DNA of 64,000 nucleotides from an uncultured Ruminococcus sp. (GTDB taxonomy: Bacteria; Bacillota; Clostridia; Oscillospirales; Ruminococcaceae): assembly GCA_947176345.1 (NCBI GenBank), contig CAMWQI010000002.1, positions 1 to 64,000 on the forward strand, read 5' to 3'. The notes under the pieces were generated by a model that worked only from the letters and a program-made list of their open reading frames with translations, did not search any database and was not told the origin of the DNA. The translations under genes and the position numbers were made by a program. Positions 62,127 to 64,000 of the stretch are shown one piece after another; position 1 is the first letter of the stretch, and each line of letters starts with the position of its first letter.

Positions 62127-63022
62127 AGATACTTGTAACAGGTGGTACTGTTTTTGTAAGCCGTTATACTGCGGAGTATTTCGTGAAAAAGGGGCATGAT
62201 GTTTATGTACTCAACAGAAATACAAAACCACAGCCCAAAAATGTAACTCTTATAAACTGTGACAGGCATAATATAGGTGAAAAGCTGAAAAATATTTATT
62301 TCGATGCAGTTATTGATGTGACCGCATACAACGAAACTGATATAAAAGATATTTTAAATTCTCTTGGCGATTTCGGCAATTATATAATGATAAGTTCAAG
62401 TGCCGTATATCCTGAAACGAATCTACAGCCATTTACAGAAAATCAGGAATATGGATTTAATATTCACTGGGAAGATTACGGCATAAATAAAATAAACGCT
62501 GAAAAGTATCTTCTTGAAAAACTTCCTCATGCTTATATTATTCGTCCGCCTTATCTTTACGGCAAAATGAATAATCTTTACAGAGAAGCATTTGTATTTG
62601 AATGTGCTGAAAAAAATATGCCGTTTTTTGTACCTGAAAACAAGAAAATGAAATTGCAGTTTTTTGATATTGAGGATTTATGCTTATTTATTGAAAAAAT
62701 CATTGAAAGTAAACCTCAAAATCATATTTTTAATGCAGGCAATCCCGAAACCGTAACCATAGAAGAATGGGTTAAAATCTGTTACGGAATACTCGGCAAA
62801 GTTCCCGATATAAGATGTGTAAAGCCTGAAATAAATCAGCGTATGTACTTCCCATTCAGGAATTATGAATATATACTTGATGTTACAAAGCAGATGGAAT
62901 TGATACCCGATGTCAAACCTCTTGAAATAGGCTTAAAACAGTCTTATGAGTGGTACATAAATAACCGTGAGCTGATAGTCCGCAAGGATTATTTACAGTA
63001 TATAAAAGATAATTTAATATAA
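62123..63022 (+). CDS. NAD(P)-dependent epimerase/dehydratase-family protein
   Basis: The 299-aa short-chain (extended SDR) protein has the N-terminal cofactor loop MKILVTGGTVFVSRYTAEYF, a slightly altered GxxGxxG (GGTVFVS), SSSAVYPET in the strand-5 position, and YGINKINAEKYL with the catalytic Tyr-x-x-x-Lys replaced by YGINK. It resembles plastid CSP41/nucleotide-sugar epimerase-like proteins; the substrate is unknown. ATGA overlap with the CrtO-like gene and a 12-nt gap to tyrS put it in the T-box operon. Confidence 0.85.
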   Translation: MKILVTGGTVFVSRYTAEYFVKKGHDVYVLNRNTKPQPKNVTLINCDRHNIGEKLKNIYFDAVIDVTAYNETDIKDILNSLGDFGNYIMISSSAVYPETNLQPFTENQEYGFNIHWEDYGINKINAEKYLLEKLPHAYIIRPPYLYGKMNNLYREAFVFECAEKNMPFFVPENKKMKLQFFDIEDLCLFIEKIIESKPQNHIFNAGNPETVTIEEWVKICYGILGKVPDIRCVKPEINQRMYFPFRNYEYILDVTKQMELIPDVKPLEIGLKQSYEWYINNRELIVRKDYLQYIKDNLI

Positions 63023-63034
63023 AGGAGAAAAATT

Positions 63035-64000
63035 ATGACGACTTTTGAAGAACTTAAAAGACGTGGTTTGCTTGCACAGCTAACCGACGAAAAAGAAATT
63101 GAAGAACTCATCAACAAGGGCGAAGCTACTTTTTATATCGGTTTTGACCCTACAGCCGATAGTCTGCACGTCGGTCACTTCATGGCATTGTGCCTTATGA
63201 AAAGACTTCAGATGGCTGGAAACAAACCTATTGTACTTCTGGGCGGAGGTACTGGCATGATTGGTGACCCCTCCGGAAAAACCGATATGCGTAAAATGCT
63301 TACACCTGAAACTATTCAGCATAATGTTGACTGCTTTCTGAAACAAATGAGCCGTTTTATTGACTTTTCAGACGGCAAGGCTATAGCTGTAAATAATGCT
63401 GACTGGCTTATGAACCTGAATTACGTTGAACTTCTCCGTGAAGTCGGTGCTTGTTTTAGTGTAAACCGTATGCTTACTGCCGAATGCTATAAGCAGAGAA
63501 TGGAACGTGGACTTTCGTTCCTTGAATTTAACTACATGATTATGCAAAGTTACGATTTCTATAAACTTTTTCAGGAATACGGCTGTAATATGCAGTTTGG
63601 TGGTGATGACCAGTGGAGCAATATGCTTGGTGGTACTGAACTTATCAGGCGTAAACTTGGAAAAGACGCTTATGCTATGACAATAACCCTCCTCCTCAAT
63701 AGTGAGGGTAAGAAAATGGGCAAGACCGAAAAAGGTGCTGTATGGCTTGACCCTGAAAAAACATCACCTTATGAATTTTTCCAGTACTGGCGTAATGTTG
63801 CAGACGCTGATGTTATCAAGTGCCTTAAAATGCTTACATTCGTACCGATTGAGGAAATAGAGGAAATGGAAAAAACTCTTGAGGGAGCAGGTTTCAACAA
63901 GGCTAAGGAACTCCTTGCCTATGAACTCACAAAACTTGTACACGGTGAGGAAGAAGCCGAAAAAGCAAAGTCTGCCTCTAAGGCACTTTTCGGCGGAAGT
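63035..64000 (+). CDS. tyrS: Tyrosyl-tRNA synthetase (3' end beyond window)
   Basis: This partial gene is not in the ORF track because it is open at the window end. The start ATG follows AAAGGAG by 7 nt. The first 322 residues show [19 protein letters not shown] (class I HIGH variant HVGH), [24 protein letters not shown], and the KMSKS-equivalent [14 protein letters not shown], all typical of bacterial TyrS. The S4 RNA-binding domain should lie beyond position 64000. The Tyr-specific T-box upstream supports the call. Confidence 0.97.
   Translation, partial: MTTFEELKRRGLLAQLTDEKEIEELINKGEATFYIGFDPTADSLHVGHFMALCLMKRLQMAGNKPIVLLGGGTGMIGDPSGKTDMRKMLTPETIQHNVDCFLKQMSRFIDFSDGKAIAVNNADWLMNLNYVELLREVGACFSVNRMLTAECYKQRMERGLSFLEFNYMIMQSYDFYKLFQEYGCNMQFGGDDQWSNMLGGTELIRRKLGKDAYAMTITLLLNSEGKKMGKTEKGAVWLDPEKTSPYEFFQYWRNVADADVIKCLKMLTFVPIEEIEEMEKTLEGAGFNKAKELLAYELTKLVHGEEEAEKAKSASKALFGGS

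Overview
The window is AT-rich chromosomal DNA of a Gram-positive anaerobe, most likely a cellulosome-forming Ruminococcus or close relative in the Oscillospiraceae. The evidence is two secreted dockerin-bearing carbohydrate enzymes (an SGNH/CE3-type esterase and a GH8 glycanase), a lipoprotein with cohesin-like sequence, an AdhE with a Rex-type operator, T-box riboswitches, sortase-dependent pili, canonical TTGACA-17-TATAAT promoters and tRNA genes with encoded CCA.

Layout. 1-3.6 kb: adhE and a small-molecule kinase-like gene. 3.7-6.5 kb: two small unknown proteins, the dockerin esterase, a membrane protein and a VOC protein. 6.5-13.6 kb: a complete trpEGDCFBA operon plus a cupin gene, under a T-box with a UGG (Trp) specifier. 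13.6-16.3 kb: an Rrf2 regulator, convergent cysK, and the cohesin-like lipoprotein. 16.3-17 kb: non-coding sequence with a decayed transposase end. 17-28.8 kb: one long minus-strand stress/defence cluster: McrB-like coiled-coil AAA+ protein, McrC-like DUF2357 nuclease, rhomboid, YceG-like protein, TelA, Ig-like lipoprotein and three TerD paralogues. 29-31.6 kb: HtrA protease and ispD-ispF. 31.7-45.3 kb: a pilus operon (base pilin, coiled-coil protein, signal peptidase, 2601-aa adhesin, backbone pilin, class C sortase) behind a duplicated upstream region. 45.3-53 kb: GH8 enzyme, tRNA-Ala, and small regulators and envelope proteins (LRR, MarR, YczE-like, C39-like, Fur/PerR, zinc-ribbon and SH3 proteins).

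53.14-61.16 kb: an integrated element of about 8 kb bounded by a 47-bp direct repeat made from the 3' half of tRNA-Thr(GGT). It carries a tyrosine integrase, a divergent repressor/HTH pair, a CHC2-TOPRIM-DUF3987 primase/helicase-like protein, and a trio resembling Mu-like phage Mor, gp26 and gp27 (probable small terminase), but no capsid, portal or large terminase genes. This is the gene content expected of a phage satellite. Two inverted copies of a ~150-bp iteron-rich sequence bracket its replication/regulation module.

61.2-64 kb: a Tyr T-box (UAC specifier) leads an operon of a CrtO-like acyltransferase, an epimerase and tyrS, which is cut by the window end.

The strongest candidates for under-described biology are the Mu-linked satellite-like element and the Ter/McrBC/rhomboid operon. 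All calls come from reading the sequence; no database search was run.
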